The notes beneath the pieces are model-generated. The model saw only the letters and a list, made by a program, of their open reading frames with translations, was not told where the DNA came from and made no database searches. A DNA stretch of 44,714 nucleotides, taken from assembly GCA_044359525.1 (NCBI GenBank), contig JBIKLY010000017.1, positions 1-44,714 of the forward strand. Direction: 5' to 3'. Origin of the DNA: CAJBIL01 sp044359525 (GTDB taxonomy: Bacteria; Pseudomonadota; Gammaproteobacteria; Burkholderiales; Rhodocyclaceae). The first letter of the stretch is position 1. Every line of letters begins with the position of its first letter. The translations under genes and the position numbers were made by a program. This document shows positions 1 through 7,482 of the stretch, piece after piece.

Positions 1-1
1 T

Positions 2-403
2 CGCTACCCGTTTCTTCTTGTCGATCGCGTGGTCGACTATGAGGTCGGCAAAACTATCCATGCTTACAAGAACGTAACAATCAACGAGCCTTTTTTTGTC
101 GGTCATTTCCCGCATCATCCGGTCATGCCCGGGGTTTTGATCATGGAGGCGCTGGCGCAGGCTGCCGGCATACTTTCGTTTAAGACCATGGGATCAAAGC
201 CCGACGCCAACTCGGTTTTCTATTTTGTCGGAATCGACGGCGCACGCTTCAAAAAGCCGGTGACGGCCGGTGACCAGTTGCATTTACACGTTGAAATCAA
301 GCGACAGATACGCGGTATCTGGAAGTACAAGGCCGAAGCCCGCGTGGACGGTGAAATTGTCGCCGAGGCCGAATTGATGTGCGCCAAGCGCGACGTCGCC
401 TGA
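2..403 (+). CDS. fabZ: 3-hydroxyacyl-ACP dehydratase FabZ (5' end cut by window edge)
   Basis: FabZ dehydrates (3R)-hydroxyacyl-ACP in type II fatty acid synthesis. The frame is open from base 2 and reads RYPFLLVDRV before the first in-window GTG (base 29). That GTG is internal and the true start lies left of the window; roughly 15-20 N-terminal residues are missing. The hot-dog fold signature is clear: GHFPHHPVMPG carries the catalytic His, followed by the helix LIMEALAQAAG with the catalytic Glu. The C-terminal half (VEIKRQIRGIWKYKAEARVDG) also fits the family. lpxA follows after 13 bases, the usual fabZ-lpxA-lpxB order of lipid A operons, so it is probably part of a longer operon beginning outside the window (lpxD/bamA side expected). 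Confidence is high. Confidence 0.96.
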   Translation, partial: RYPFLLVDRVVDYEVGKTIHAYKNVTINEPFFVGHFPHHPVMPGVLIMEALAQAAGILSFKTMGSKPDANSVFYFVGIDGARFKKPVTAGDQLHLHVEIKRQIRGIWKYKAEARVDGEIVAEAELMCAKRDVA

Positions 404-416
404 CAAAGGCTCCCGC

Positions 417-1187
417 ATGATCCATTCCACAGCAATCATTCATTCCGGCGCCAAACTCGCTGCCGGCGTCTCAGTCGGCCCCTATTCGATCATCGGCGAG
501 CACGTCGTCGTTGGTGAAAACACCACCATAGGCCCGCATGTCGTAATTTCCGGGCATACGCGCATTGGCTGCGACAACCGGATTTTTCAGTTCTGCTCGA
601 TCGGTGAAGTACCACAGGACAAGAAATACGCAGGGGAGCCGACACGTCTCGAAATCGGCGACCGCAATACCATTCGCGAATTTTGCACTTTCAACCTGGG
701 TACGGCACAGGATGTCGGGGTCACGCAGCTTGGCGACGACAACTGGATCATGGCTTACGTGCATATCGCGCATGACTGCCAGGTCGGCAACCGCACCACC
801 TTTGCCAACAATGCGCAACTGGCCGGCCACGTTCACGTCGATGACTGGGCCGTGCTTGGCGGCTACACCGGTGTGCATCAATTCTGCCGCGTTGGCGCGC
901 ACAGCATGACGGCCGTCGGTACGGTCGTGCTGCAGGATATTCCGCCCTTCGTCATGGCTGCCGGCAATACCGCCAGTCCTTTTGGCATCAACGCCGAAGG
1001 GCTCAAGCGTCGTGGCTTCTCGCCGGAGGCTCTAATGGCCTTGAAGCGCGCCTATCGCACGCTCTACAAATCGGGGTTGATGCTCGATGAGGCACGTGCC
1101 AAGCTCGAAGAAGAGGTCAAGGCACATCCCGAGATTCAGCCGATTCTCGATTTTCTGGCCGTATCCAGGCGCGGCATCATCCGATGA
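417..1187 (+). CDS. lpxA: UDP-N-acetylglucosamine acyltransferase LpxA
   Basis: This enzyme catalyses the first step of lipid A synthesis, transferring (R)-3-hydroxyacyl from ACP to the 3-OH of UDP-GlcNAc in the cytosol. The 256-residue protein starts MIHSTAIIHSGAKLAAGVSV and shows the hexapeptide repeats of a left-handed beta helix through the first ~190 residues. The catalytic His lies in VHIAHDCQVGN and a conserved stretch reads NNAQLAGHVHV. The C-terminal helical part (FSPEALMALKRAYRTLYKSG) is typical. Length matches the family (~260 aa). The ATG lies 13 bases after fabZ, and the stop overlaps the lpxB start in an ATGA junction, implying translational coupling. Nothing unusual is seen. 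Confidence 0.97.
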   Translation: MIHSTAIIHSGAKLAAGVSVGPYSIIGEHVVVGENTTIGPHVVISGHTRIGCDNRIFQFCSIGEVPQDKKYAGEPTRLEIGDRNTIREFCTFNLGTAQDVGVTQLGDDNWIMAYVHIAHDCQVGNRTTFANNAQLAGHVHVDDWAVLGGYTGVHQFCRVGAHSMTAVGTVVLQDIPPFVMAAGNTASPFGINAEGLKRRGFSPEALMALKRAYRTLYKSGLMLDEARAKLEEEVKAHPEIQPILDFLAVSRRGIIR

Positions 1188-2368
1188 CGGCAGGGGTTGT
1201 TCGTATCGCCATGGTGGCCGGTGAAGCTTCCGGCGATTTGCTGGCCAGTCACCTGATTGGCGCCCTCAAGGCAAAGCTGCCGAACGCCGTTTTTTACGGT
1301 ATCGGTGGCCCGAAAATGATCGGCCAGGGCTTCGACGCCTGGTATCCCCTCGAAAAGCTTGCGGTACGTGGCTATGTTGAGGTGCTCAAGCACTATCGCG
1401 AGATTTCGGGCATCCGCAGCAAACTCCAGCGCCGTCTGCTGGCCGATCCGCCCGACGTGTTCATCGCGGTTGATGCGCCGGATTTCAATCTGGCGCTGGA
1501 AAAAAACCTCAAACAGCGCGGTATTCCCAGCATCCATTACGTCAGTCCGTCGATCTGGGCCTGGCGTGGCGAGCGCATCCACAAGATCGGCGCTGCGGTG
1601 TCGCGTGTGCTGGCGCTCTTTCCCTTCGAGCCAGCGCTCTACGAGAAGCAGGGCATCCCGGTGACTTACGTCGGGCATCCGCTGGCCGACATGCTGCCCG
1701 TTGAAGATGGCCGTGTGGGTGCGCGGGAAGTGCTTGAATTGTCACCGCAGCAGCCGATTTTTGCGCTCCTGCCGGGCAGCCGGCAGTCCGAGTTGCAGTA
1801 CATGGCTGATTTGTTCATCGAAACGGCGCGTGAAATCAACCGACAGTTGCCCAACGCACTCTTTCTGGTACCGCTGGCGACGCGTGAAACCCGCCTGCTT
1901 TTCGAAACAGCGCTGTATCGCTGCAACGCACGCGAACTGCCGATTCGTATGCTGTTTGGTCACGCTCATGAAGCGATGATGGCGGCCGATGCCGTCCTCG
2001 TCGCGAGCGGCACGGCAACGCTCGAAGCCGCCTTGCTCAAGCGACCGATGGCTATCGCCTACAAGATGGCGCCTTTTTCCTACCGCATGATGCGGCGCAT
2101 GGGTTATTTGCCCTATGTCGGGCTGCCCAACATCCTGGCCGGCAAGTTTGTCGTTCCGGAGTTCATTCAGGACGATGCGACACCACAGAATCTGTCGCAG
2201 GCGCTGCTTAATCTCTACGCCGACAAGGCGAGCTGCGCAAAAATCAGCGAAGTGTTTCGCGAAATACACCTGCAACTCAGGCAGAACACCGCCGAAAAGG
2301 CCGCCGCCGCAATTCTCGATTGCCTGCCACCACCGGTGCTCAACGATGCCCTTGCTGCAGCAGCCTGA
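1184..2368 (+). CDS. lpxB: Lipid-A-disaccharide synthase LpxB
   Basis: LpxB is a GT19 glycosyltransferase that joins UDP-2,3-diacylglucosamine and lipid X to form the tetraacyl disaccharide 1-phosphate precursor of lipid A at the inner membrane. The 394-residue protein begins with the family motif MVAGEASGDLLASHLI. It also contains YGIGGPKM, HYVSPSIWAWRGERIHKI and YVGHPLAD, and the nucleotide-binding C-terminal motifs LLPGSRQSE and ASGTATLEAAL. Length agrees with the family (380-395 aa). It overlaps lpxA by 4 bases (ATGA), and its last 23 bases overlap the start of rnhB in another frame. It belongs to the fabZ-lpxA-lpxB-rnhB operon. Confidence 0.97.
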   Translation: MTAGVVRIAMVAGEASGDLLASHLIGALKAKLPNAVFYGIGGPKMIGQGFDAWYPLEKLAVRGYVEVLKHYREISGIRSKLQRRLLADPPDVFIAVDAPDFNLALEKNLKQRGIPSIHYVSPSIWAWRGERIHKIGAAVSRVLALFPFEPALYEKQGIPVTYVGHPLADMLPVEDGRVGAREVLELSPQQPIFALLPGSRQSELQYMADLFIETAREINRQLPNALFLVPLATRETRLLFETALYRCNARELPIRMLFGHAHEAMMAADAVLVASGTATLEAALLKRPMAIAYKMAPFSYRMMRRMGYLPYVGLPNILAGKFVVPEFIQDDATPQNLSQALLNLYADKASCAKISEVFREIHLQLRQNTAEKAAAAILDCLPPPVLNDALAAAA

Positions 2369-2933
2369 AGGGCTGGTTTGCGGGGTCGATGAGGCAGGGC
2401 GCGGGCCGCTGGCCGGGCCTGTGGTGGCTGCTGCGGTGATTCTTGATCCGGCCAGGCCGATTGCCGGGCTGAACGACTCAAAAAAACTCTCCGCCAAACG
2501 TCGTGAACTTCTGGCGGTGGAAATTCGCGCCAAGGCACTGGCCTGGGCGGTAGCTGAAGCCAATGTCGAAGAAATCGACCGTATCAACATCCTGCAAGCC
2601 AGTCTGCTGGCAATGCAGCGCGCGGTGGATGGCCTCGGCACACGGCCCAGTCACGCATTGATTGACGGCAATCGCTGCCCAAAGCTGGCGTGTACGTCCG
2701 AGGCAATCATCGGCGGCGACGGCAAGGTGGCTTCGATTGCCGCCGCCTCGATCCTCGCCAAGACGGTACGCGACGCCGGCATGCTGGAGTTGCACGCACG
2801 CTACCCGCAGTACGGCTTTGACCGCCACATGGGCTATCCGACCGCAGCGCACCTCAAGGCGCTGCGTGAACATGGCGTGACGCCTATCCATCGGCGCAGC
2901 TACGCGCCGGTCGCTCAGCTGCTGCTTCTGTGA
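2346..2933 (+). CDS. rnhB: Ribonuclease HII
   Basis: RNase HII cleaves RNA in RNA-DNA hybrids and removes single ribonucleotides misincorporated in DNA. The ATG at 2346 (MPLLQQPEGL) was chosen because it gives a family-typical 195 residues with the catalytic motif VDEAGRGPLAGP about 14 residues from the start; upstream in-frame codons are only a shadow of lpxB. Acidic active-site residues are visible: D15 and E16, D108 in LIDGN, and a further Asp near 125 in IGGDGKVASIAAASILAK. The C-terminal YGFDRHMGYPTAAHLKAL motif is also family-typical. The start overlaps the end of lpxB by 23 bases, and the stop overlaps the GTG of the next gene. Confidence 0.95.
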   Translation: MPLLQQPEGLVCGVDEAGRGPLAGPVVAAAVILDPARPIAGLNDSKKLSAKRRELLAVEIRAKALAWAVAEANVEEIDRINILQASLLAMQRAVDGLGTRPSHALIDGNRCPKLACTSEAIIGGDGKVASIAAASILAKTVRDAGMLELHARYPQYGFDRHMGYPTAAHLKALREHGVTPIHRRSYAPVAQLLLL

Positions 2934-3709
2934 AACACATTGCATCGCGTGACAATCCGCACTTCAAGGCGCTGAAGAAGCTTTGCCAGAGTGGTCGCGA
3001 GCGCCGCAAGAGCGGGCAGACGATACTCGACGGCATGCACCTGATCGAGGCCTACATCGCGCATTGCGGTCAGCCGGTCGAAGTGCTGATCAGTGAAAGC
3101 GGCGCGCTGCGGCGGGAGATTTCCCGCTACCTGGATAGTGGCAAAGCCGGCAAAACAATCACGGTTCTCTCCGATGCGCTGTTCGACGATCTGGCGACCG
3201 TCGAGACACCAAGCGGCATCATGGCCATCGTTGCCCAGCCCCGGCCGGCGCACGGCCTGAATCAGGAAATCGACGCGGTATTGCTTGATGGCATTCAGGA
3301 CCCCGGCAACGTCGGCTCCATTCTACGCAGCGCGGCAGCCGCCGGTTTCAAACAGATACTGCTTTCCGCCGACTGCGCGCACGCCTGGTCGCCCAAAACC
3401 CTGCGTGCCGCGATGGGCGCGCATTTCCAGGTCGATATCCATGAAAGTTGTGATCTGCCGGCCTTTCTCGGTGGCTATCGTGGCCAAGGCGTGGTGACTG
3501 CGCTGGATGCCCCCGGCTCGCTCTATTCAGCTGATCTCAAAGGCCCGCTGGCCTGGGTGTTCGGCAATGAAGGGCAGGGGGTCCGGCCGGAAGTGAGTGC
3601 CGCAGCGCGACTGCAGGTGCGCATTCCCATGCCGGGCAATACCGAGTCGCTGAACGCCGCTGCGGCTGCCGCCGTTTGCCTGTTTGAAACGGTCCGCCAA
3701 CGCTTGTAA
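2930..3709 (+). CDS. TrmH/SpoU-family RNA 2'-O-methyltransferase
   Basis: A SPOUT-superfamily methyltransferase of 259 residues, expected to use SAM to 2'-O-methylate rRNA or tRNA. The N-terminal ~100 residues (MKHIASRDNPHFKALKKL, then TILDGMHLIEAY) form the substrate-binding domain seen in RlmB/TsnR-like proteins. The three SpoU motifs follow: LLDGIQDPGNVGSILRSA (motif 1, with catalytic Asn and Arg), WVFGNEGQGV (motif 2) and IPMPGNTESLNAAAAA (motif 3, the SAM knot). The start is a GTG at 2930 overlapping the rnhB stop (GTGA), so translation is likely coupled. The exact RNA target cannot be read from sequence, so no symbol is given. It is the last gene of the rightward operon. Confidence 0.9.
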   Translation: MKHIASRDNPHFKALKKLCQSGRERRKSGQTILDGMHLIEAYIAHCGQPVEVLISESGALRREISRYLDSGKAGKTITVLSDALFDDLATVETPSGIMAIVAQPRPAHGLNQEIDAVLLDGIQDPGNVGSILRSAAAAGFKQILLSADCAHAWSPKTLRAAMGAHFQVDIHESCDLPAFLGGYRGQGVVTALDAPGSLYSADLKGPLAWVFGNEGQGVRPEVSAAARLQVRIPMPGNTESLNAAAAAAVCLFETVRQRL

Positions 3710-4029
3710 TGCCCTGATCAGAAGCAGCCAGGGTGGGCGTTTGTTACGGGCTGGCGGGGATCGTTGCTTCCGTCGTGCTGCCAGTCTGCTCGGTCTGCAG
3801 TGCAAAGCATGCGGCGAATGCACCAGCCATTCTCCGCATGCTTTGCGGCAAATAAACTGCCTTTGCGGACTTGACGTACTGCCATCAATTTTGTCGAGAA
3901 CCGTGGGAACAGAATAGCCAGTGATCTTAATGTCGCCGAACTCGTCCAGTTCCTTGTGAGTTATCGAGATCATTGGGGTCAGCTTCGCATTTATTTCTAC
4001 AGCATTAAATAGAGCGGATAAATTCCCCT
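3710..4029. other. 320-base gap with a long hairpin and an open but unrecognised reverse frame
   Basis: The gap separates the convergent methyltransferase and helicase genes. It holds a long inverted repeat (listed separately at 3802-3846). Reading leftward on the minus strand from about 4029, one frame stays open through the gap. It reads NLSALFNAVEINAKLTPMIS and then THKELDEFGDIKITGYSVPT before entering the hairpin and finally the antisense of the methyltransferase gene. This peptide looks like real coding sequence, but I do not recognise it and no convincing start codon or ribosome binding site is present apart from an ATG at 3973. It could be the remnant of a gene truncated by insertion of the hairpin element, or an out-of-frame extension of the helicase (see findings). 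Confidence 0.4.
3802..3846. repeat. Long intergenic inverted repeat (stem-loop)
   Basis: A perfect 13-base arm, GCAAAGCATGCGG (3802-3814), is repeated as its reverse complement at 3834-3846. The pairing continues inward after one mismatch with GAATG (3816-3820) against CATTC (3828-3832), leaving a 7-base loop. The result is a ~19-bp stem with one mismatch. No T-run follows on either side, so a simple Rho-independent terminator is not supported. The size and symmetry resemble REP/BIME-type or MITE-like intergenic elements. It sits between two convergent genes, where such elements often accumulate. Confidence 0.7.
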
Positions 4030-5823
4030 CTACCCCCCAACCACCACCAACTCCCGCGTCGCCCGCGTCATCGCCACATACAGCAGCCGCATATCGTCTT
4101 CCTTGCCCCGCTCATCAACGCCAAGCAGCCCCACGCCCGGTATCGCCACCAGCGGGAATTCCAGCCCCTTGCAGCTGTGCATGGTGAGAAATTTGACCGT
4201 ATCTTCGCCTTCAGAAAACTTGATGTCGGTGTGATAAGTCACCGGAACGCCCAACCGGCGCAACGTGGCGAGGACTTCTTTGCCGACGCTTGCATACTCG
4301 CGGTAGATGACGGCCATGTCGCGCCACGGGGTGCCGTTCTGGTGCGCGGTTTTCAGGTGTTCGGCGATGTATTCGGCTTCGTCTTTGAGCGTCGGCAGTT
4401 TGATGACGAGCGGCTTGGGGCCGTGGCGGCCGGCGCTGATCGGGGCGACGGTGGGGACGCCGTCTTCATCGGCGGCTGTGGCTTCGAGCAGTTTGCTGGC
4501 GATACCGCTGGCCAGTTGCAGCACTTCCTGCGTGTTGCGGTAGTTGATCTTGAGGATGGTGGTGCGGCCCTGCGCCTGGATGCCGAGCTGCTTGAAGCTG
4601 AACTTGCCGCGCAGGTTGCGCCCGTAGATTGACTGGGCGTCGTCGTACATGACGAGCAGGGCGTTGGTTTCGGGATTGACCATCTGCGCGACGAGCTTGA
4701 GCCACTGCGGCGCAAAGTCGTGGCCTTCGTCGATCAGCACGCCGTCGTACTGGCCGGCGGGGACGAGACCGCTGTCGACGGCGCGGATCAGTTTGTCGAC
4801 CATGTCGGCGAAGAAGGCTTCCTTATCGCTGTTGTCCGCTGGCAGGCCGACGTTGTAGGCGATGAGTTGCGCGCGGCACCACTGATGAAAATGCTGAACG
4901 GTGACTTTCTCGGCCAGCCCCTTGGCGGCCATCGTGCGCGCCAGCCGTTTGGCCAGCGTCTTGTTGTAGCAGAGGATGAGGATAGGGCGCGTGCAGATCT
5001 GCGCGAGGTATTCGGCGCGGTAGCCGAGGATCAACGTTTTGCCGCTGCCGGCGACGCCGTGGATGACGCGGTGGCCGTCGCCAAGGCTGCGCGCCAGTTG
5101 TTCCTGCTGGATGTCGAAGACGCGGATGAGGTCGGGGATTTTCTCGATTTCCGGTTCGTTTTCCGGGGTGTCGAACAGGCTGCTCTGCGCTGGCGCGGCG
5201 ATACGGATTTCGGGGAACAGGTGCCAGCGGATGCGGTCGATTTGCGGTAGTGAGAGCGGCACGCTTCGGTGGAAGGGGAACATCGCCCACAGACGTTCCT
5301 GCAGCGCTTCAGCGTCGACGGCTTCGGTCATTTCGTCACTGCAGACAACGCGCTGCGGCTCGATGACTTCGGCGAGGTTGGTGGCGTCGAACTGCTTTCG
5401 ACTGATGTTGGTGAGCACGACGCCGTAGCCCCACGGGAAGAAGAGCTGGCCCTGCATGCGGCCCGAGGAGAAGGTGAGCTGCGTATCGGCCTTCAGGATG
5501 TCGACCACCTGATGCGCGTACTGGCGGGCCTGTTCGAGCGGGTTGGCCTGGCGTTTGATGCCGTGGCTGGTGATCAGGTCGACCGAATTGCGATCCATCG
5601 ATTGGATGGTATCGAGCTTCCAGTCCTTGACCTCCAGCACAAGCAGGCCACGGCGCGGGTTGAAGACGATGAAGTCGGGATGCACGTTGCCGCGCCCGAC
5701 CGGTACGTCGTACCAGACGAGGTAGTCGTCTTCGAGCTTGCCTTCAAGCCGCCGCGCGAGGCGCTTTTCGCCGCCGGTCATGCGTGCGAGGCAGGTCCCG
5801 ATGGCGGGTATGAGCGAAGCCAA
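4030..5823 (-). CDS. NERD-domain UvrD-like superfamily 1 DNA helicase
   Basis: A 597-residue protein combining an N-terminal nuclease-related domain (NERD, ~18-110) with a UvrD/PcrA-type helicase. The NERD region shows the acidic pattern of restriction-like nucleases: a Glu near 19, D50 in HPDFIVFNPRRG and the E-x-K pair E64/K66 in LVLEVKDW. Helicase motifs are Walker A GVAGSGKT (256-263), Walker B LIDEGHDF (~363-370), motif III-like YDDAQSIYG (393-401), NYRNTQEV (427-434), motif V FLTMHSCKGLEFP (~545-557) and motif VI RLLYVAMTRAT (579-589). The protein ends only eight residues after motif VI, at a G6 tract, which is short for the family. Function is probably DNA repair or anti-phage defence; it stands alone beside two toxin-antitoxin pairs. 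The chosen ATG is the first in frame. Confidence 0.85.
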   Translation of the reverse strand: MASLIPAIGTCLARMTGGEKRLARRLEGKLEDDYLVWYDVPVGRGNVHPDFIVFNPRRGLLVLEVKDWKLDTIQSMDRNSVDLITSHGIKRQANPLEQARQYAHQVVDILKADTQLTFSSGRMQGQLFFPWGYGVVLTNISRKQFDATNLAEVIEPQRVVCSDEMTEAVDAEALQERLWAMFPFHRSVPLSLPQIDRIRWHLFPEIRIAAPAQSSLFDTPENEPEIEKIPDLIRVFDIQQEQLARSLGDGHRVIHGVAGSGKTLILGYRAEYLAQICTRPILILCYNKTLAKRLARTMAAKGLAEKVTVQHFHQWCRAQLIAYNVGLPADNSDKEAFFADMVDKLIRAVDSGLVPAGQYDGVLIDEGHDFAPQWLKLVAQMVNPETNALLVMYDDAQSIYGRNLRGKFSFKQLGIQAQGRTTILKINYRNTQEVLQLASGIASKLLEATAADEDGVPTVAPISAGRHGPKPLVIKLPTLKDEAEYIAEHLKTAHQNGTPWRDMAVIYREYASVGKEVLATLRRLGVPVTYHTDIKFSEGEDTVKFLTMHSCKGLEFPLVAIPGVGLLGVDERGKEDDMRLLYVAMTRATRELVVVGG

Positions 5824-5999
5824 GTGCAGTCCCCCTGTTTTTATCCGGCCTGATTTTTTGCTCTGGGCATTATGTCACGCGCAACAGGGGGCTGGGCGTT
5901 ATTCGTATGCCTGAAGAATGGCGTGGATATTGACCTTGCGGCTAACGCGTGGTGTAGATCGCCATTTGGTGCGCCCTCTGGCGAACATCCGATAAAAGA

Positions 6000-6290
6000 T
6001 CAGCAACCCACTTCCTTTTGATGCCGTAGCGCAAGAATGGTCACAATGCCACCTTCGAAACGATACCGCGCGACATAGCCACTGTCGCCAAAATCGATCA
6101 TCCACTCCCGGAAAGTCTCGGTCAGATCCTCAACCGGTCGGCCAATTTGGGGTTGCTGCCCAAGCACTTGCAGTGCTTTCAGGATTGTTTCGGCTGCGCG
6201 CTTGGCGGCCAGTGGATTTTTTGGCCGCAAAAATTCACGCAAGCGCTGCAGGTCCTGGATCGCGCCCGGGGCGAAGATCACTTGTGGCAT
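6000..6290 (-). CDS. RelE/ParE-family toxin
   Basis: A 96-residue protein with the compact ParE/RelE layout. The N-terminus is MPQVIFAPGAIQDLQRLREF, the middle helices AAKRAAETILKALQVLGQQP precede the hallmark IGRPVEDL, and the C-terminal strands are REWMIDFGDSGYVARYRF and VTILALRHQKE. ParE-like members poison DNA gyrase and RelE-like members cleave mRNA on ribosomes; sequence alone does not decide, though the G-R-P-V motif and Leu-rich helices favour ParE. The start overlaps the end of the upstream ribbon-helix-helix gene by 13 bases, the normal antitoxin-first operon order. Stop at 6000. Confidence 0.85.
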   Translation of the reverse strand: MPQVIFAPGAIQDLQRLREFLRPKNPLAAKRAAETILKALQVLGQQPQIGRPVEDLTETFREWMIDFGDSGYVARYRFEGGIVTILALRHQKEVGC

Positions 6291-6574
6291 ACGGGGGCCG
6301 GCAATTCGGCTTCGCTTCCCCAGGTGGAAAGCCAGGCATCAGCCTCAGCAGCCGTTACGTGCAACCCCGTTTCCTGGTAGTCCTCCCATGCCTTGAGGGT
6401 GTCTTGCCGGAAGGCTTCGCGCTTTTCTTCACGATCAACGTATTGGCTAATAGCTTCACGCATGACCCAGTGCGCCGAACGATGTCGCGCTTCGGCCAGG
6501 TTTTCTACACGGGTCCGGGTCTCCGCGTCGAGTTTAACGGAGACGGTTTTAGCGGCGATGTGGGGCTGTGGCAT
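6278..6574 (-). CDS. Ribbon-helix-helix (CopG/ParD-like) antitoxin
   Basis: A 98-residue partner of the ParE-like toxin. The first ~50 residues are a ribbon-helix-helix DNA-binding domain: the strand KTVSVKLDAETRTRVENLA is followed by helices ARHRSAHWVMREAISQYVDR. The C-terminal acidic tail (EDYQETGLHVTAAEADAWLS) would neutralise the toxin. Antitoxins of this class repress their own operon, and a short inverted repeat just upstream (6592-6607) is a candidate operator. The gene precedes and overlaps the toxin gene by 13 bases. Confidence 0.85.
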   Translation of the reverse strand: MPQPHIAAKTVSVKLDAETRTRVENLAEARHRSAHWVMREAISQYVDREEKREAFRQDTLKAWEDYQETGLHVTAAEADAWLSTWGSEAELPAPVCHK

Positions 6575-6591
6575 GACGCTATTCCTTGATG

Positions 6592-6607
6592 GGTAATAGG
6601 TGTTACC
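6592..6607. promoter_or_regulatory. Candidate operator of the ParD/ParE operon
   Basis: GGTAATAGGTGTTACC is an imperfect palindrome with half-sites GGTAA and TTACC, 18 bases upstream of the antitoxin ATG (6574, minus strand). Ribbon-helix-helix antitoxins typically bind such short palindromes to repress their own genes. The assignment is by position and symmetry only. Confidence 0.4.
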
Positions 6608-6627
6608 TTATCATGCTTTGGCTATTA

Positions 6628-6673
6628 AGCTTCCCTCGGTTTTTCGTCTGCCAAAGGGCGGGTTTATGCTACC
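6628..6673 (+). repeat. Direct repeat, copy A (downstream of the PIN module)
   Basis: This 46-base segment begins AGCTTCCCTCGGTTTTTCGT and ends GGGTTTATGCTACC. It recurs in the same orientation at 7483-7529 with one substitution (G for A at 6650) and one single-base length change in a G run. The two copies lie 855 bases apart and bracket the PIN toxin-antitoxin pair. Confidence 0.85.
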
Positions 6674-6691
6674 GGATCATTGGGGCAGCAT

Positions 6692-6723
6692 CAAAAAACA
6701 GCTTCTACCCGTTGTGCGGGTAG
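6692..6723 (-). terminator. Putative Rho-independent terminator of the PIN operon
   Basis: On the minus strand a 7-bp stem CTACCCG / CGGGTAG (bases 6717-6723 and 6705-6711) with a 5-base loop is followed, after a few bases, by TGTTTTTTG. It lies about 40 bases past the PIN toxin stop codon. The stem is short and the T-run starts four to six bases after it, so this is a moderate call. Confidence 0.45.
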
Positions 6724-6764
6724 CTGCTAAAGAAGAAGGGCCGCTTGCTGCGACCTTTTGTTCA

Positions 6765-7178
6765 TCAGTTGATCCGAGCGACAGCCTGCGCAGCCGTCAC
6801 AATCGGAATGCCCTGAAAATCCTTGAGGACGAGCAAATCGTCATCGCCGGAGACGATCAAATCAGCGCTGGCCGCGAGTGCGCAGGCGAGCACTATATCG
6901 TCGTCAGCATCACGCGAGACCTGTTGTAAGAGTTGCCGTGCGGTCACCAGCGTGACCAGTCGCCGATAGTTGCGCAGTATCTGATCGGACGTCAGTCCGG
7001 TGGCGAGCACTGGTTTGGCCAGCTTCTTCTTGGCCAGTGTGGTGGCCAACTCATCGAGCAAGGTACGGCTGGTAAAAAGTTCGATCTCCTTCTCGCCGGC
7101 CTGCTCAATTAGACGACCGGGTGTGCCCTGCCAGAGAAAGGCAGAGACCAGCACATTCGTGTCGACCACCAGCCTCAT
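6765..7178 (-). CDS. PIN-domain toxin (COG1569-type VapC-like ribonuclease)
   Basis: A 137-residue PIN-domain protein of the kind annotated as putative toxin component, PIN family. It starts MRLVVDTNVLVSAFLWQGTP, with the first catalytic Asp in VDTNV. It continues with a conserved Glu in TLLDELATTL. The later acidic cluster SRDADDDIVLACALAASADLIVSGDDDLL supplies the remaining Mg2+ ligands. PIN toxins cut RNA, often initiator tRNA or rRNA. The start overlaps the preceding small antitoxin gene by four bases (ATGA), so the pair is translationally coupled. The module is flanked by direct repeats. Confidence 0.87.
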   Translation of the reverse strand: MRLVVDTNVLVSAFLWQGTPGRLIEQAGEKEIELFTSRTLLDELATTLAKKKLAKPVLATGLTSDQILRNYRRLVTLVTARQLLQQVSRDADDDIVLACALAASADLIVSGDDDLLVLKDFQGIPIVTAAQAVARIN

Positions 7179-7423
7179 ACGTTGGTGCGGGTTTTACGGG
7201 CGCTACGCACAGTGTTCACTTCTGCCTGAATCTCCTTCATCGACATCGGTTTGCTACCGGATTGCGTGGCGCGTGCCGCGCCGGCAAGCAAAGCCTGGCC
7301 GGCGCGCCGACGTATCGCATCCTTGAGCAGCTGAGCCAGCGCATCAGGGGTGAGTAGTCCAGCAGCCTGCGCCTCGCGCGCCAAGCGGTCCGGCAGGTTC
7401 AGTTTCAATTCGAGGGTGGTCAT
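7175..7423 (-). CDS. Antitoxin paired with the PIN toxin
   Basis: An 82-residue protein encoded immediately before the PIN toxin and overlapping it by four bases. The N-terminal half (MTTLELKLNLPDRLAREAQA, then GLLTPDALAQLLKDAIRRRA) looks like a ribbon-helix-helix or similar DNA-binding fold: a strand rich in alternating hydrophobics followed by two helices. The C-terminal half (MSMKEIQAEVNTVRSARKT) is the likely toxin-binding tail, and similar tails are common in antitoxins of COG1569 toxins. AAAGGGA precedes the ATG as ribosome binding site. Identification rests mainly on context. Confidence 0.72.
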   Translation of the reverse strand: MTTLELKLNLPDRLAREAQAAGLLTPDALAQLLKDAIRRRAGQALLAGAARATQSGSKPMSMKEIQAEVNTVRSARKTRTNV

Positions 7424-7441
7424 GATTTCCCTTTCTTAGCG

Positions 7442-7457
7442 GCTCGCTTGCGCGAGC
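7442..7457. promoter_or_regulatory. Palindrome upstream of the PIN antitoxin
   Basis: GCTCGC-TTGC-GCGAGC is a perfect 6-bp inverted repeat with a 4-base centre, 18 bases upstream of the antitoxin ATG on the minus strand. It is a plausible autoregulatory operator or a leader hairpin. Position is the only functional hint. Confidence 0.35.
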
Positions 7458-7482
7458 ACGGTATCGAGCATTTTCATCACTG

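Noticed and set aside
5831..5891. CCCCCTGTT / AACAGGGGG inverted repeat just upstream of the helicase gene
   Set aside because: The arms are 9 bases with a 43-base spacer and low complexity; no promoter or terminator geometry supports a function.
5899..6105. Small reverse-strand ORF between the helicase and the ParE-like toxin
   Set aside because: Most of it is an out-of-frame shadow of the toxin gene; the non-overlapping remainder is ~34 residues with no ribosome binding site or recognisable motif.
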